In this document: positions 1 through 7,429 of the stretch, piece after piece
Layout of the letters: the number at the start of each line of letters is the position of its first letter
Numbering within the stretch: position 1 is the first letter of the stretch
From: Bacteriovorax stolpii
GTDB lineage: Bacteria > Bdellovibrionota > Bacteriovoracia > Bacteriovoracales > Bacteriovoracaceae
NCBI RefSeq assembly: GCF_002872415.1
Contig: NZ_CP025704.1
Coordinates: forward strand, 2,790,001 to 2,854,000
Reading direction: 5' to 3'
Length of the DNA stretch: 64,000 nt
Position numbers and translations under genes: made by a program
Notes under the pieces: model-generated
The model's database searches: none
What the model was told of the DNA's origin: nothing
What the model saw: the letters and a program-made list of their open reading frames with translations, nothing else

Positions 1-167
1 CATTGACCAAAGAAACTGTTGGTGTCGTTCATCCTCTTCAGGATGCTCTGGCATTGCTGATTATGGATTTTGTAAAAGAGCGAGAATTCAACCGAACACA
101 AGATGAACTTCACGCTTCAGAGCGATCAAGAGCTCAAGAAACCGCGACCGAAGATTTAAGACACTAA
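1..167 (+). CDS. C-terminal end of an unidentified protein (partial)
   Basis: An open frame enters from the left edge (codons in phase with base 3) and ends at tandem stops TAA TAA (165-170). The visible 54 residues are hydrophilic, with a short hydrophobic stretch (ALALLIMDF) and a charged end rich in Glu, Arg and Thr (RAQETATEDLRH). A hairpin follows directly, as expected for the end of a gene. The family cannot be named from this tail. Confidence 0.55.
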   Translation, partial: LTKETVGVVHPLQDALALLIMDFVKEREFNRTQDELHASERSRAQETATEDLRH

Positions 168-170
168 TAA

Positions 171-195
171 ATTGGGAACTCACAGTTCCCAATTT
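171..195 (+). terminator. Hairpin after the partial gene
   Basis: ATTGGGAACT and AGTTCCCAAT form a perfect 10-bp stem around loop CAC (171-193), 1 nt after the tandem stop codons. The T-tract after it is poor, so it may be a weak terminator or an mRNA 3' stabiliser. Confidence 0.55.
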
Positions 196-230
196 GTTGA
201 CGATGACATCAGCATTTTTTTAGACAAAGA

Positions 231-267
231 AAAACGGCTTAACTTTTTTATATGTTAAGCCATTTTT
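231..267. terminator. Bidirectional intrinsic terminator
   Basis: GGCTTAAC (236-243) pairs with GTTAAGCC (254-261). A T-run follows on the plus strand (263-267) and an A-run precedes it (231-234), so it can stop transcription from the partial gene on the left and from the reverse-strand gene on the right. Confidence 0.65.
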
Positions 268-315
268 GAATGATTCTTATAAATTTAGGATAAAAGAAGA
301 CCCGTGGTTTCTCTT

Positions 316-588
316 TTAATTCTTAATAAATCGAGCTCTAAGGAGCTCTCCTCTATTAACCGCTTGAAGATTGACCCAGTTTCGAATCAGGCCATAACCA
401 GTCGCTACGTCACTCATCAATCGAGTGTAATCTTTTTTGATCACCAGGAACTGACGACGGATAGCATCCTCTTCATGTTTCAACAATTGCCCTTCCATAT
501 TATCGAAGTCGTGAGCATGAGCTTCTGCCACCATCTTTAATACCTTTTTTTGACGTCCATTTTTGTGTGCTGTTTTTTTCACTGCCAT
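316..588 (-). CDS. Small basic unknown protein (90 aa), likely sigma-54 controlled
   Basis: A 90-residue cytosolic protein with no signal peptide or membrane segment. The N-terminus is strongly basic (MAVKKTAHKNGRQKKVLK) and is followed by a charged, probably helical region (AEAHAHDFDNMEGQLLKHEEDAIRR). I do not recognise the family. A forward-strand frame covers almost the same bases, but this strand has a good ribosome site (GGAG, 8 nt before ATG), a terminator behind it, and a sigma-54-type promoter element 50-60 nt ahead of the start. It is divergent from the CsbD-like gene, whose start region also carries a sigma-54 element, so the two may be induced together. The basic end suggests nucleic-acid or envelope contact, but that is speculation. 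Confidence 0.7.
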   Translation of the reverse strand: MAVKKTAHKNGRQKKVLKMVAEAHAHDFDNMEGQLLKHEEDAIRRQFLVIKKDYTRLMSDVATGYGLIRNWVNLQAVNRGELLRARFIKN

Positions 589-649
589 AATTCACTCCAT
601 AGTAATAGATAAATTAAAACGAAACCAAGAACGGTCTCCCCGAAATTAA

Positions 650-665
650 AGCAAAATCGGTGCCC
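650..665 (-). promoter_or_regulatory. Candidate sigma-54 promoter for the 90-aa gene
   Basis: Read on the minus strand the bases are GGGCACCGATTTTGCT. Against the sigma-54 consensus TGGCAC-N5-TTGCW, the GGCAC and TTGCT blocks match, and GG (664-663) to GC (652-651) has the required 12-bp step. The predicted start of transcription is near 639, about 50 nt before the ATG. Confidence 0.65.
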
Positions 666-750
666 GCAAATGTGAATAAATACCAGAGCATTTTGGAACA
701 AGCGCACCGCAACGATGACCATTCTGCTACGTCGTTGAGGATATTTTCCC

Positions 751-782
751 CTAACTCGCGGGGCTATTTCTTACTAACTCGC
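751..782. repeat. 9-bp direct repeat between divergent sigma-54 elements
   Basis: CTAACTCGC occurs at 751-759 and 774-782, 23 bp start to start (about two helical turns). It lies 24-55 bp upstream of the forward sigma-54 element. An inverted pair CAACGA/TCGTTG (710-715, 732-737) lies beside it. These could be binding sites for an enhancer-binding activator; no experiment or comparison supports this yet. Confidence 0.35.
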
Positions 783-805
783 TGTAAAATCATTATTCCA
801 AATTT

Positions 806-821
806 TGGCATCAATGGTGCA
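806..821 (+). promoter_or_regulatory. Candidate sigma-54 promoter for the CsbD-like gene
   Basis: TGGCATCAATGGTGCA matches TGGCAY and TGCW of the consensus, with GG (807-808) and GC (819-820) 12 bp apart. The predicted start of transcription is near 832, giving a leader of about 44 nt before the ATG at 876. Confidence 0.65.
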
Positions 822-875
822 ATGGATACCTGTGAGATCAAGAGATCCGTAAAGTTATAAACATTGAGGTTTATC

Positions 876-1577
876 ATGTTAAACAACCAACAGATTCAAA
901 ATAATTGGCCGACGATTAAGACACAAGTTCTTAGCCGCTGGAATAAGTTATCAGAAGCGGACGTTGAAAAGACTCATGGTTCTCCAAAATCGTTAGGACA
1001 GCTTGTTCACAGAAAATACGGCAATAATGAAGAGTTCGATAAAACTTACGAACGTATTTGTATGTCGTCTGTTCATTCATCAAAAAGTGTTTCTCCGAAG
1101 ACTGAAGTAGCTCCATTGACTTCAAAGACTCTTGAAACCCACCCGGGGACAGGAATCTCTCAAGCTGATGGCACAAGCGAAACGCCAGTCTATCAAGAGC
1201 ACTCTTCGGCCAATTTAGATGAAGTTTTTCATGGAGATTCTCCAGAGAGAAGACTGAATGCTAATTACGCAAAAGTCGATCATAACCCAAATATAAATCG
1301 TGAAGCTGATGATGAGCTTTCAGCTTATTCAACATCTACATACTCACGATCATCACAAGACGATGAAAGCGTAGATGAATATTACAATCAATTAGATCAA
1401 AATGAATCATATGCAGATTTTACCTCACCGGATGAATTCTACCCTTCTCAAGATCCTAGCGTGAGCTCGGATATCCCCCTAGGAAGAGATCGCTCTTCTG
1501 CAACCAAACTATCTACAGCGAAAGCTGCACCTAAATCATCCGAAGTGTCGTCTAACGATGCTAAAAAGAAGATGTAG
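876..1577 (+). CDS. CsbD-like domain protein with long acidic, Ser-rich tail
   Basis: 233 residues. The first ~60 resemble the CsbD stress-protein fold: NNWPTIKTQVLSRWNKLSEA, then a DVEKTHG turn, then LVHRKYG. This parallels the canonical CsbD protein encoded at 7430-7759. The remaining ~170 residues are low-complexity and rich in Ser, Asp, Glu and Tyr, and end in a Lys cluster (NDAKKKM), so the tail is probably disordered. The start is ATG 876 rather than the in-frame TTG at 864, because GAGG (866-869) then lies 6 nt ahead as the ribosome site. CsbD proteins are general-stress proteins of unclear biochemistry. Control by the sigma-54-type element at 806-821 is inferred. Confidence 0.75.
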   Translation: MLNNQQIQNNWPTIKTQVLSRWNKLSEADVEKTHGSPKSLGQLVHRKYGNNEEFDKTYERICMSSVHSSKSVSPKTEVAPLTSKTLETHPGTGISQADGTSETPVYQEHSSANLDEVFHGDSPERRLNANYAKVDHNPNINREADDELSAYSTSTYSRSSQDDESVDEYYNQLDQNESYADFTSPDEFYPSQDPSVSSDIPLGRDRSSATKLSTAKAAPKSSEVSSNDAKKKM

Positions 1578-1625
1578 TTCCGACTACATCTTGTTGAAAC
1601 TCTGCCCTCCGGGGCAGAGTTTTAA
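1571..1625 (+). terminator. Tandem hairpin terminator
   Basis: Two consecutive stems, both with loop TCCG: GATGTAGT/ACTACATC (1571-1590, overlapping the stop codon) and ACTCTGCCC/GGGCAGAGT (1599-1620), the second followed by TTTTAATT. This is a strong intrinsic terminator for the CsbD-like gene. Confidence 0.8.
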
Positions 1626-1681
1626 TTCTTCAAAACTCAATCTATTTTAAAATATATTCGTCCTGGTTAATGGAGTTGCCC

Positions 1682-2323
1682 ATGCAAAATATCAGTGAAG
1701 AGATCGCTAAAGACAATAGTTTTAATATCGTCGGCATTCTTTTGATCGATCACGCCTACTTACGAGAATGCATTGAAGTCATTCTTAATGATGAAGCGGA
1801 TAAACATCAAAAATTATTTTTCGCCAGAACCTTTCTCGACACTCTCACAAAGCACTCGGCCGCAGAAGAAAAAACCGTTTACGATTCTTTAATTGATATG
1901 GACGAACTTCATGCAAAAGTTCTCGAATGTGAAGTCGAACACGCTATTGTGGAGCGCATGATTTCTACACTATGGCCAAGAATGGCAAGACTTAAAGACT
2001 TAGATGATGTGACGGAGGCGGAAATCAGAACTCTTGCCAAAATCGTACGAAACCATATTGATGAAGAAGAAAGAACCCTTTTTCCGCTCATCAAAGAAAA
2101 CCTCGACCAGAGCATTCTCAATGAAATTGGTTTCCAATTCATGATCTTAAGGCGCTTTACTCCCCAGGATCTGGAGAATTATCCCGAACTCCAAAAAGAA
2201 ATTTACTATAACTCCTGCAACTCAAAACGAAATATTTACCAATGGTCAGGAGATTTTGTGAAAAAGGTCAATCGTTATATCGGTGCCATCGTTTCTCAGT
2301 CTCCCTATTTTATCAAGACATGA
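1682..2323 (+). CDS. Hemerythrin-like (HHE domain) protein
   Basis: 213 residues, cytosolic. The His/Glu pattern of the hemerythrin HHE fold is visible: LLIDHAYLRE near the start, KHSAAEEKTVYDSL in the middle, EVEHAIVERM, then RNHIDEEERTLFPLI. These supply the His and Glu ligands of a di-iron site on a four-helix bundle. Such proteins sense or carry oxygen, nitric oxide or iron; which applies here cannot be told. The start is ATG 1682, not the upstream in-frame ATG at 1670, because GGAG (1672-1675) then sits 6 nt ahead. About 80 C-terminal residues lie beyond the HHE core and look helical and charged. Confidence 0.8.
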   Translation: MQNISEEIAKDNSFNIVGILLIDHAYLRECIEVILNDEADKHQKLFFARTFLDTLTKHSAAEEKTVYDSLIDMDELHAKVLECEVEHAIVERMISTLWPRMARLKDLDDVTEAEIRTLAKIVRNHIDEEERTLFPLIKENLDQSILNEIGFQFMILRRFTPQDLENYPELQKEIYYNSCNSKRNIYQWSGDFVKKVNRYIGAIVSQSPYFIKT

Positions 2324-2349
2324 GACTTATCTGGATTAGGAGATCTTTT

Positions 2350-2511
2350 ATGAAGCTTTTCTTTTTGCCACTTGCCCTCTTTGTCTTCGTCAGCTGCTCT
2401 CGCGAGACACCACCACCGACAACACCTGCTCAACCTCCGACAGTTGAGCAAAAAGCTGTTGGTGAACCGACGATGCCGGGCCCAGTTGCTAACGATCCGC
2501 ATGTAAAATAA
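2350..2511 (+). CDS. Small Pro-rich lipoprotein (53 aa)
   Basis: The signal MKLFFLPLALFVFVSC ends in a lipobox (FVSC) and is followed by a short Pro/Thr-rich chain (TPPPTTPAQPPT) to DPHVK. The start is ATG 2350, with AGGAG (2338-2342) 7 nt ahead. A longer open frame begins upstream but overlaps the hemerythrin gene. The mature peptide is only ~38 residues, so a structural or lysis-type lipoprotein role is possible but unproven. It ends 3 bp from the convergent kinase gene. Confidence 0.7.
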   Translation: MKLFFLPLALFVFVSCSRETPPPTTPAQPPTVEQKAVGEPTMPGPVANDPHVK

Positions 2512-2514
2512 TTT

Positions 2515-4062
2515 TTACAGATACCTGCGTATCACTGAAATTAAACGAGTAAGATCAAGAGGCTTTAGAAGTATTTCTGAATAAAGTTGAGGGTCAACTG
2601 TTTCTCTAACTACCTGAGGGGCCGCAGAGACCATAATGACCGGACAGTTTTTAATCGACGCCAGAGAGCTATGTTTTTTCATATTGAGGAAATCCTTCCC
2701 CGTCATTTTATCCATGTGGTAGTCGAGAATAATCAAGTTTGCCGGAAAGGCCGTCAGGCTTAAATCTTCCAGGGCCGTTTTCGGATTGCCGTAAGAGAAG
2801 ACTCTGTAACCTTCTTTTTCAATTGCCCAGGTCATGACTTCTCGTAAATCTTCATCGTCGTCCACGATGTAAATATTCTTTGAGTTCGGCTCTTTTCTTT
2901 CCTGTTTTATTTTTTGTTCATCTTTTGTGTGGTCGGCAAAAACGATGGCCTTTTCACAACGAGGAATCGTAAAACTAAATCGGGCACCTTTGCCTGGTTT
3001 ACTCTCTACTTTGATTACTCCCTCGTGGGCTTCGACGATCGACTTACAAATATAAAGCCCTAACCCATTCCCCGAGCCACCAGTCCAATACTTCTCAAAA
3101 ATTTTATCTAAATTCTCTTCAGCAATCCCCGGCCCACTGTCAGTAACGGCAATAATGTTTTCACCTTTTTCTGTTTCTTCCAGTTCAATAATAATATCCC
3201 CTCCATTTGGAGAGAACTTTAGGGCGTTACTTAAAAGATTTGAAAGCACCTGGTAGATACGGTCTTTATCAAAAGAGGCCATCATCTTTCTTTGAAAGAC
3301 GATCTTTTTTATCGAAAGATCTTTTTCGTGAATAAGAGGTTTGTAAGAATCCAGAACCTCATTTAGTACCTGAAGAGGATTGTAAAAGCCCTTGCGGATA
3401 ATAAAGCTGTGCTCAAAATCAGTTTCTGCTGTCGGTTTGTTGTGCTCCAGAAGATCACTGACTAGAACTTTGAGGCGATCAACGGTTCTTAAAATTCTTT
3501 TTGCCTGAATTCTTAAATCATCCATCATTTCTTCGTTGGGCTCTTTGTATGAAAGCAGTTCTAGCAATTGCGCATCCAACTGAATCGCGGCCAGAGGATT
3601 TTTAATATCGTGGTATACAATCGCCAGCATTTCTTCTTTGGCCTCGAGAGCTTTTTTGGCAATCGCACGGGATTTCATCTCTTGCTCATGAATTTCATAC
3701 TCGCGAAGAGCGCGTTTTACAACCGGACTTAAGCGTTCATAGCGGGACTTGATAACGAAGTCCTCTACTCCTGCCTTCATCATATCAGCGACACTTTCTT
3801 CTCCGACTAATCCAGAGACCACGATGAAAGGAAGATGTCTTGAGGTCTCGCGAACGATTGCTAAAGCATTAAGTGGGCTAAAACCAGGAATATTGTAATC
3901 TGAGATTACAAGACTCCATTTCTCGCGCGCTAAGGCCTCGCGAAGCTGTGCCTCTGTTTCAATTCTCTCAGAATAAATATCTGTAATCCCACCTTTTTTA
4001 AGGTGATACAGCATAAGCTGATAGTCCGTTTCTGAATCTTCAATGTTCAGTAATTTAATCAT
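2515..4062 (-). CDS. Hybrid histidine kinase: REC-HisKA-HATPase-REC
   Basis: 515 residues, soluble, no membrane segment. An N-terminal receiver (~1-125) shows IEDSE, acceptor Asp in ISDYNIPG and a final Lys. A HisKA helix pair (~145-220) has the phospho-His in YHDIKNPLAA. The ATPase domain (~235-370) has the N-box LSNLLSNALKFSPNGG, G1 DSGPGIAEE and G2 GNGLGLY. A second receiver (~395-515) has VDDDED and acceptor Asp in IILDYHMDKM. Flanking receivers suit phosphorelay wiring. It lies 2 bp after the upstream CheY-like gene, as third gene of an operon with a membrane kinase. Phosphoryl flow to the lone Hpt protein (7059-7337) is a reasonable guess. Confidence 0.93.
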   Translation of the reverse strand: MIKLLNIEDSETDYQLMLYHLKKGGITDIYSERIETEAQLREALAREKWSLVISDYNIPGFSPLNALAIVRETSRHLPFIVVSGLVGEESVADMMKAGVEDFVIKSRYERLSPVVKRALREYEIHEQEMKSRAIAKKALEAKEEMLAIVYHDIKNPLAAIQLDAQLLELLSYKEPNEEMMDDLRIQAKRILRTVDRLKVLVSDLLEHNKPTAETDFEHSFIIRKGFYNPLQVLNEVLDSYKPLIHEKDLSIKKIVFQRKMMASFDKDRIYQVLSNLLSNALKFSPNGGDIIIELEETEKGENIIAVTDSGPGIAEENLDKIFEKYWTGGSGNGLGLYICKSIVEAHEGVIKVESKPGKGARFSFTIPRCEKAIVFADHTKDEQKIKQERKEPNSKNIYIVDDDEDLREVMTWAIEKEGYRVFSYGNPKTALEDLSLTAFPANLIILDYHMDKMTGKDFLNMKKHSSLASIKNCPVIMVSAAPQVVRETVDPQLYSEILLKPLDLTRLISVIRRYL

Positions 4063-4064
4063 GA

Positions 4065-4499
4065 CTAAACTGGTGGCCTCTCGTTAAGTAATAACCAATA
4101 AGTGCCTAAACTCTTTACTGCATCTGAAAACTCATGAAAGTCGACAGGTTTTCTCACATAACTGTTAGCACCTGATTCATAGCCAGAAAGCAAGTCACTG
4201 TCTTCTTTTGAAGTTGTCAGGATCACCACAGGTACAAGCTTTGTTCTTGGATTGCTTCTAATTTTTTTCAACACTTCAAGCCCATCAATCTTTGGGAGTT
4301 TTAAATCCAACAAGATCAGCTGTGGTAAATCTTTTTCATAATTAGAGGCTTCCTGATTAAACAAAACATCCAGGGCTTCAGCGCCGTCGCGGGCAACTTT
4401 AATTTCATTTAAAACTTTATTTTTCTTTAGTGCTTTAATGGTCAAGATTTCATCCTGCTCATTGTCTTCAATCAGAAAAATGTATGGCATTGCTTTCAT
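4065..4499 (-). CDS. CheY/Rcp1-like single-domain response regulator
   Basis: 144 residues, one receiver domain with the acidic pocket IEDNEQDE, acceptor Asp in LILLDLKLPKIDG, the conserved Thr in VILTTS and Lys in VRKPVDF. It resembles Rcp1-type regulators that pair with phytochrome-like kinases, and the adjacent kinase has the matching Cph1-like catalytic core. No output domain. The start is ATG 4499, since GGAG (4505-4508) lies 5 nt before it; an in-frame TTG at 4502 and a later ATG (MPYIF) are alternatives. Confidence 0.9.
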   Translation of the reverse strand: MKAMPYIFLIEDNEQDEILTIKALKKNKVLNEIKVARDGAEALDVLFNQEASNYEKDLPQLILLDLKLPKIDGLEVLKKIRSNPRTKLVPVVILTTSKEDSDLLSGYESGANSYVRKPVDFHEFSDAVKSLGTYWLLLNERPPV

Positions 4500-4517
4500 C
4501 AAATCTCCTGCAATTAA

Positions 4518-5960
4518 TTACGTGCCTAATGTGAAATAAAAAGTACTTCCCTTTCCTAACTCTGACTCTCCCCAGATGCTTCCATTATGACGGCGGATAA
4601 TTCTACCGACAGTGGCCAGACCAATTCCTGATCCATCAAACTGCTCCTTGGGATGAAGTCTTTGAAAAGGTTGAAATAATTTGTCATAAAAACGCATATC
4701 AAAACCGACACCGTTATCTTTCACATAGAAAGTGACTTTGCCATCTTTATAAATTTGACCTAGCTCAATAATGCTCACTTCTCTTGTGCGAGAGTATTTC
4801 CATGCATTAGAAATCAAATTCTGTAAGGCCGCTCTTAAAAGGCCAGGATCGGCCGAAACGGTCTGCGGTAAAAAATTAGTAAATTCAAATTTCCTCTGAG
4901 GCTCATTTTGCTTAAGATCAGCAATGATTTCAGAGGCCACTTGAGAGAGCTCCACATCCTCTTTGCGAAACTCAGCGCGAGTCAGTCGTGACAAATTGAT
5001 AAGATCATCAATCAACACTCCCATTCTCTGCACACCCGAACGAATAAAACCTAAATACTTAATGGCTTCACCATCAAGTTTATCAGAGTACTCCTCTGCT
5101 AGAATCTGGCTAAAGCCATCAATCCCTCTTAACGGCGCTCTTAAGTCGTGTGAGACAGAATAACTAAAGGCTTCAAGTTCTTTGTTAACCAATGTGAGTT
5201 CATGGGTTCTAAGGGCAACTGTCTCTTCCAGATGGTCAGTCGCTGCAGCTAATGATGAGTAAGCTTCACTATAATTTTTTGAGAGGCGTCTTAATTGAAG
5301 AATCGACATGACGGCCAGAGAAATCCCCAGGACAATCCCCAAAGCAAGCGTCACAACAACAGCATCGCGTGAGGCCTGTTCAGCCTCTGCCCAGCGCTTA
5401 TTTCTAAACCCTCTTTCTCTCTCAATAAATTCATCAAAATTCTGTCTAATCGAATCCATAATCGCCTTGCGGGCCGTGATCATTTCATCAGGTGAGGGTT
5501 GTTTGAATTTTTTTCGATAAGCGATCGTACCCTCAGCATTTTCATTCCATCCGGCGTAGAGTGTTTTAATCTCACGGATTTCTTTTTGCTGAATCGGGTT
5601 GTCTTTAACCAGATCAATAATTTTATCGGCCAAGACAAAAAATTTCGATTGGGCCTCAATCCAAGGTCCCAGATAAACGTCATTGTTAGTAATGATATAC
5701 CCTCTAAACCCTGTCTCCGAATCGATAATAAGCTTAATCCCCTCAGTGGCGGTATTGATGACCTCATCAGAGTGGCGAACTTTGTGGTTCTCCTCTAAAA
5801 CGCTATAAACCTGTTTAACAAATAGAATAGAAAGTAAAAGAGAAAGGGCGATCGGTAAAATAGTCGCTTGAAAGAGAATTTTTTTAAATTCTCTTGGATC
5901 AACTGGATGATCTCCACGACCTATCATTGAAGACAGAAGCTTTTTTGGCAGCTGTTGCAT
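4518..5960 (-). CDS. Membrane sensor histidine kinase with CHASE3 domain
   Basis: 480 residues. Transmembrane helix ~28-50 is followed by a periplasmic CHASE3-type region (~55-190, with SETGFRGYIITNN) and a second transmembrane helix (~200-222). Then come a coiled linker, HisKA with phospho-His in SVSHDLRAPLRG, and HATPase with N-box LQNLISNAWKYS, DNGVGFD and GSGIGLA. CHASE3 binds an unknown extracellular cue. It heads the operon kinase - CheY-like - hybrid kinase, with 18 bp to the next start. The kinase core is of the Cph1 type, which fits the Rcp1-like partner. Confidence 0.92.
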   Translation of the reverse strand: MQQLPKKLLSSMIGRGDHPVDPREFKKILFQATILPIALSLLLSILFVKQVYSVLEENHKVRHSDEVINTATEGIKLIIDSETGFRGYIITNNDVYLGPWIEAQSKFFVLADKIIDLVKDNPIQQKEIREIKTLYAGWNENAEGTIAYRKKFKQPSPDEMITARKAIMDSIRQNFDEFIERERGFRNKRWAEAEQASRDAVVVTLALGIVLGISLAVMSILQLRRLSKNYSEAYSSLAAATDHLEETVALRTHELTLVNKELEAFSYSVSHDLRAPLRGIDGFSQILAEEYSDKLDGEAIKYLGFIRSGVQRMGVLIDDLINLSRLTRAEFRKEDVELSQVASEIIADLKQNEPQRKFEFTNFLPQTVSADPGLLRAALQNLISNAWKYSRTREVSIIELGQIYKDGKVTFYVKDNGVGFDMRFYDKLFQPFQRLHPKEQFDGSGIGLATVGRIIRRHNGSIWGESELGKGSTFYFTLGT

Positions 5961-6013
5961 AACCTTTCCCTAGAAGAAATTGGTTTGGCTACCATATCCT
6001 ATTAAACAAAGAA

Positions 6014-6193
6014 TTAAAATTTTTTTTCCAATTGAATAAGACGTGTTCCCAAAATTTCTCTGAGAAACATTTCCACAGAAACATCTCGCCTTGAGCGACG
6101 CGATGTTCTCTCTCTCTTACTTTTTGTGGAGATCTTCATTTTTTTTTCTTTTTTAATAAGGCCAGTCCCTAGCATAACAGCGATTGTGTTCAT
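6014..6193 (-). CDS. Small Arg/Lys/Ser-rich protein (59 aa), likely sigma-54 controlled
   Basis: The translation starts MNTIAVMLGTGLIKKEKK, continues with a Ser/Arg/Lys cluster (STKSKRERTSRRSRRD), then VEMFLREILGTRLIQLEKKF and stop. Support comes from AGGAG 4 nt before the ATG and from a close match to a sigma-54 promoter just upstream (6218-6233, minus). No family is recognised. The basic middle resembles small nucleic-acid-binding or ribosome-associated stress peptides, but nothing proves a role. It is divergent from the OmpA-like lipoprotein gene, which has its own sigma-54 element. Confidence 0.55.
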   Translation of the reverse strand: MNTIAVMLGTGLIKKEKKMKISTKSKRERTSRRSRRDVSVEMFLREILGTRLIQLEKKF

Positions 6194-6217
6194 ATTTCAC
6201 TCCTGAGTTTGTTATTA

Positions 6218-6233
6218 AGCAAGTGATAGGCCA
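6218..6233 (-). promoter_or_regulatory. Candidate sigma-54 promoter for the 59-aa gene
   Basis: The minus strand reads TGGCCTATCACTTGCT. TGGC and TTGCT match the consensus and GG-to-GC spacing is 12 bp. The predicted start of transcription is near 6207, just ahead of the AGGAG ribosome site, so the leader would be very short (~14 nt). Confidence 0.6.
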
Positions 6234-6351
6234 AATTGGGACACCTATGGGGCACAAAACAACTTACTAATTTTATTTGATTCATAAAAAATGCCCTCCT
6301 TTTTTGAGGCAGTATTCCCGGGATTTTTGTCCAAAGGATGTTTCGAAAAAT

Positions 6352-6367
6352 GGGTATCGGACTTGCT
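6352..6367 (+). promoter_or_regulatory. Candidate sigma-54 promoter for the OmpA-like lipoprotein
   Basis: GGGTATCGGACTTGCT has GG (6353-6354) and GC (6365-6366) 12 bp apart and a perfect TTGCT block. The -24 block is weaker (GGTAT for GGCAC). The predicted start of transcription is near 6378, about 43 nt before the ATG. Confidence 0.55.
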
Positions 6368-6420
6368 TTTCACTAGAGCATTAAGGCTTCAATGATGAAG
6401 CTTAACTATGAGGAGTTTAC

Positions 6421-7020
6421 ATGAGATCAAAGGGAATTTTTGCGGCACTTCTTTTCACTATCGCTGCAACAGCATGTTCATCATCAAGTGACATGGAAAC
6501 CGCCAAAGCAACAAACAAGTATGAAGCACAAAAATATGGTGAACAAAAAACAACAACTCCCGTTTCATCGACCGATGCCTACTACGCTGTTTTAGAGTTC
6601 GATAAAGGGACTCAACGCTTAAGTGAAGCTGGAAAACGAAACTTAAAAAATTTCATCAACACGGCAAAAAAAGAAGGTAAACCCATCGACGATATCAAGA
6701 TTCTTGCTTGGGCCGATAAAGAGTATCCAAATGAAAAAGGTGCAAGACTTTCTGATCGCGATGTAGCGATGGCCAAAGAAAGAAGTAAATCAATTGAAAA
6801 ATATTTAAAAGAGGATTTAAAAACTGAAGGAGACTACGCCACTTACAACATGGCCAAACGTCCAAATAAGGTCAATGAGTTCTTCAGAGGTGATGACTAC
6901 AAAACGAAAAAAGTCTTTGGTCAGCCTAATGCCGTTCCTGTAGGAACAGAACTTAATGCCTTCATGAAAGACAAGGCCGGAAAAGCATTAATTATGGTGG
7001 ATTATTCTGAAGTAGAATAA
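6421..7020 (+). CDS. OmpA-like periplasmic lipoprotein
   Basis: 199 residues. A signal peptide ends in a lipobox (ATAC, Cys near residue 19). After a Ser/Thr-rich linker, residues ~55-130 resemble an OmpA/Pal-type peptidoglycan-binding fold: YYAVLEFDKGTQRLSEAG, then ILAWADKEYPNEKGARLS DRD with following AKERSKSIEKYL, which corresponds to the usual NxxLSxxRAxxV segment. The match is distant and the last 60 residues are not typical of the family. AGGAG lies 8 nt before the ATG. It probably links the outer membrane to the cell wall under stress, given its sigma-54-type promoter. Confidence 0.75.
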   Translation: MRSKGIFAALLFTIAATACSSSSDMETAKATNKYEAQKYGEQKTTTPVSSTDAYYAVLEFDKGTQRLSEAGKRNLKNFINTAKKEGKPIDDIKILAWADKEYPNEKGARLSDRDVAMAKERSKSIEKYLKEDLKTEGDYATYNMAKRPNKVNEFFRGDDYKTKKVFGQPNAVPVGTELNAFMKDKAGKALIMVDYSEVE

Positions 7021-7029
7021 AAGAAATAA

Positions 7030-7060
7030 AAAAGGGTGGTTTTAAGCCACCCTTCTTTTT
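7030..7060. terminator. Bidirectional intrinsic terminator
   Basis: AAGGGTGG (7032-7039) pairs with CCACCCTT (7047-7054), flanked by A-rich sequence on the left and CTTTTT on the right. It serves the OmpA-like gene and the convergent Hpt gene, whose stop codon touches it. Confidence 0.85.
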
Positions 7061-7337
7061 AAGCATTAATTAAACGGATATTTTCTTCAACCATGTCATC
7101 TAAAGTCTTCACGATTTCCTTTAGCTTTTCCATATTGCGGTCTTTAGCTGCTGTCTCCAGCGATACTCCAAGAGCGCTGATCTGTGGAAAGCCAAATGTT
7201 TCACCATGTCCCTTAAGCCTGTGGCCGACAACCTGAGAGAACTCGAAATCATCTTTTGCAAGACTTTCCTTCAGCTGAGCAACTTCCGCTTGCCTTCTGG
7301 ATAAATAGACGATTTGTTGGTCTTTCATAATTTCCAT
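7059..7337 (-). CDS. Stand-alone Hpt (histidine phosphotransfer) protein
   Basis: 92 residues, essentially one Hpt four-helix domain. The phospho-His lies in VVGHRLKGHGETFGF (H-x-L-K-G core), followed by LGVSLETAAKDRN, typical of the family. Such proteins shuttle phosphoryl groups between hybrid kinases and response regulators. It sits between the kinase operon (2515-5960) and the NtrC-type regulator (7904-9307), so it may connect the hybrid kinase to that regulator; this wiring is inferred from position only. The ribosome site is weak. ATG 7337 is used; an in-frame ATG three codons on is an alternative. Confidence 0.85.
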   Translation of the reverse strand: MEIMKDQQIVYLSRRQAEVAQLKESLAKDDFEFSQVVGHRLKGHGETFGFPQISALGVSLETAAKDRNMEKLKEIVKTLDDMVEENIRLINA

Positions 7338-7429
7338 GAAAAAGAATTTACACCTCTTTTACAAGTAATCAAGGTGCAAAACATTGGGCTCCATCTTAAA
7401 TTTTCTTAAGACATGTATAACATTTGTTC

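Noticed and set aside
304-540. 78-codon forward frame opposite the 90-aa gene
   Set aside because: No ribosome site or promoter; the reverse strand has GGAG, a promoter element and a terminator.
751-782. CRISPR-like reading of the short direct repeat
   Set aside because: Only two 9-bp units; no array of repeats and spacers anywhere in the window.
660-860. 66-codon forward frame upstream of the CsbD-like gene
   Set aside because: No ribosome site, and it contains the sigma-54 element and direct repeats; intergenic DNA is the better reading.
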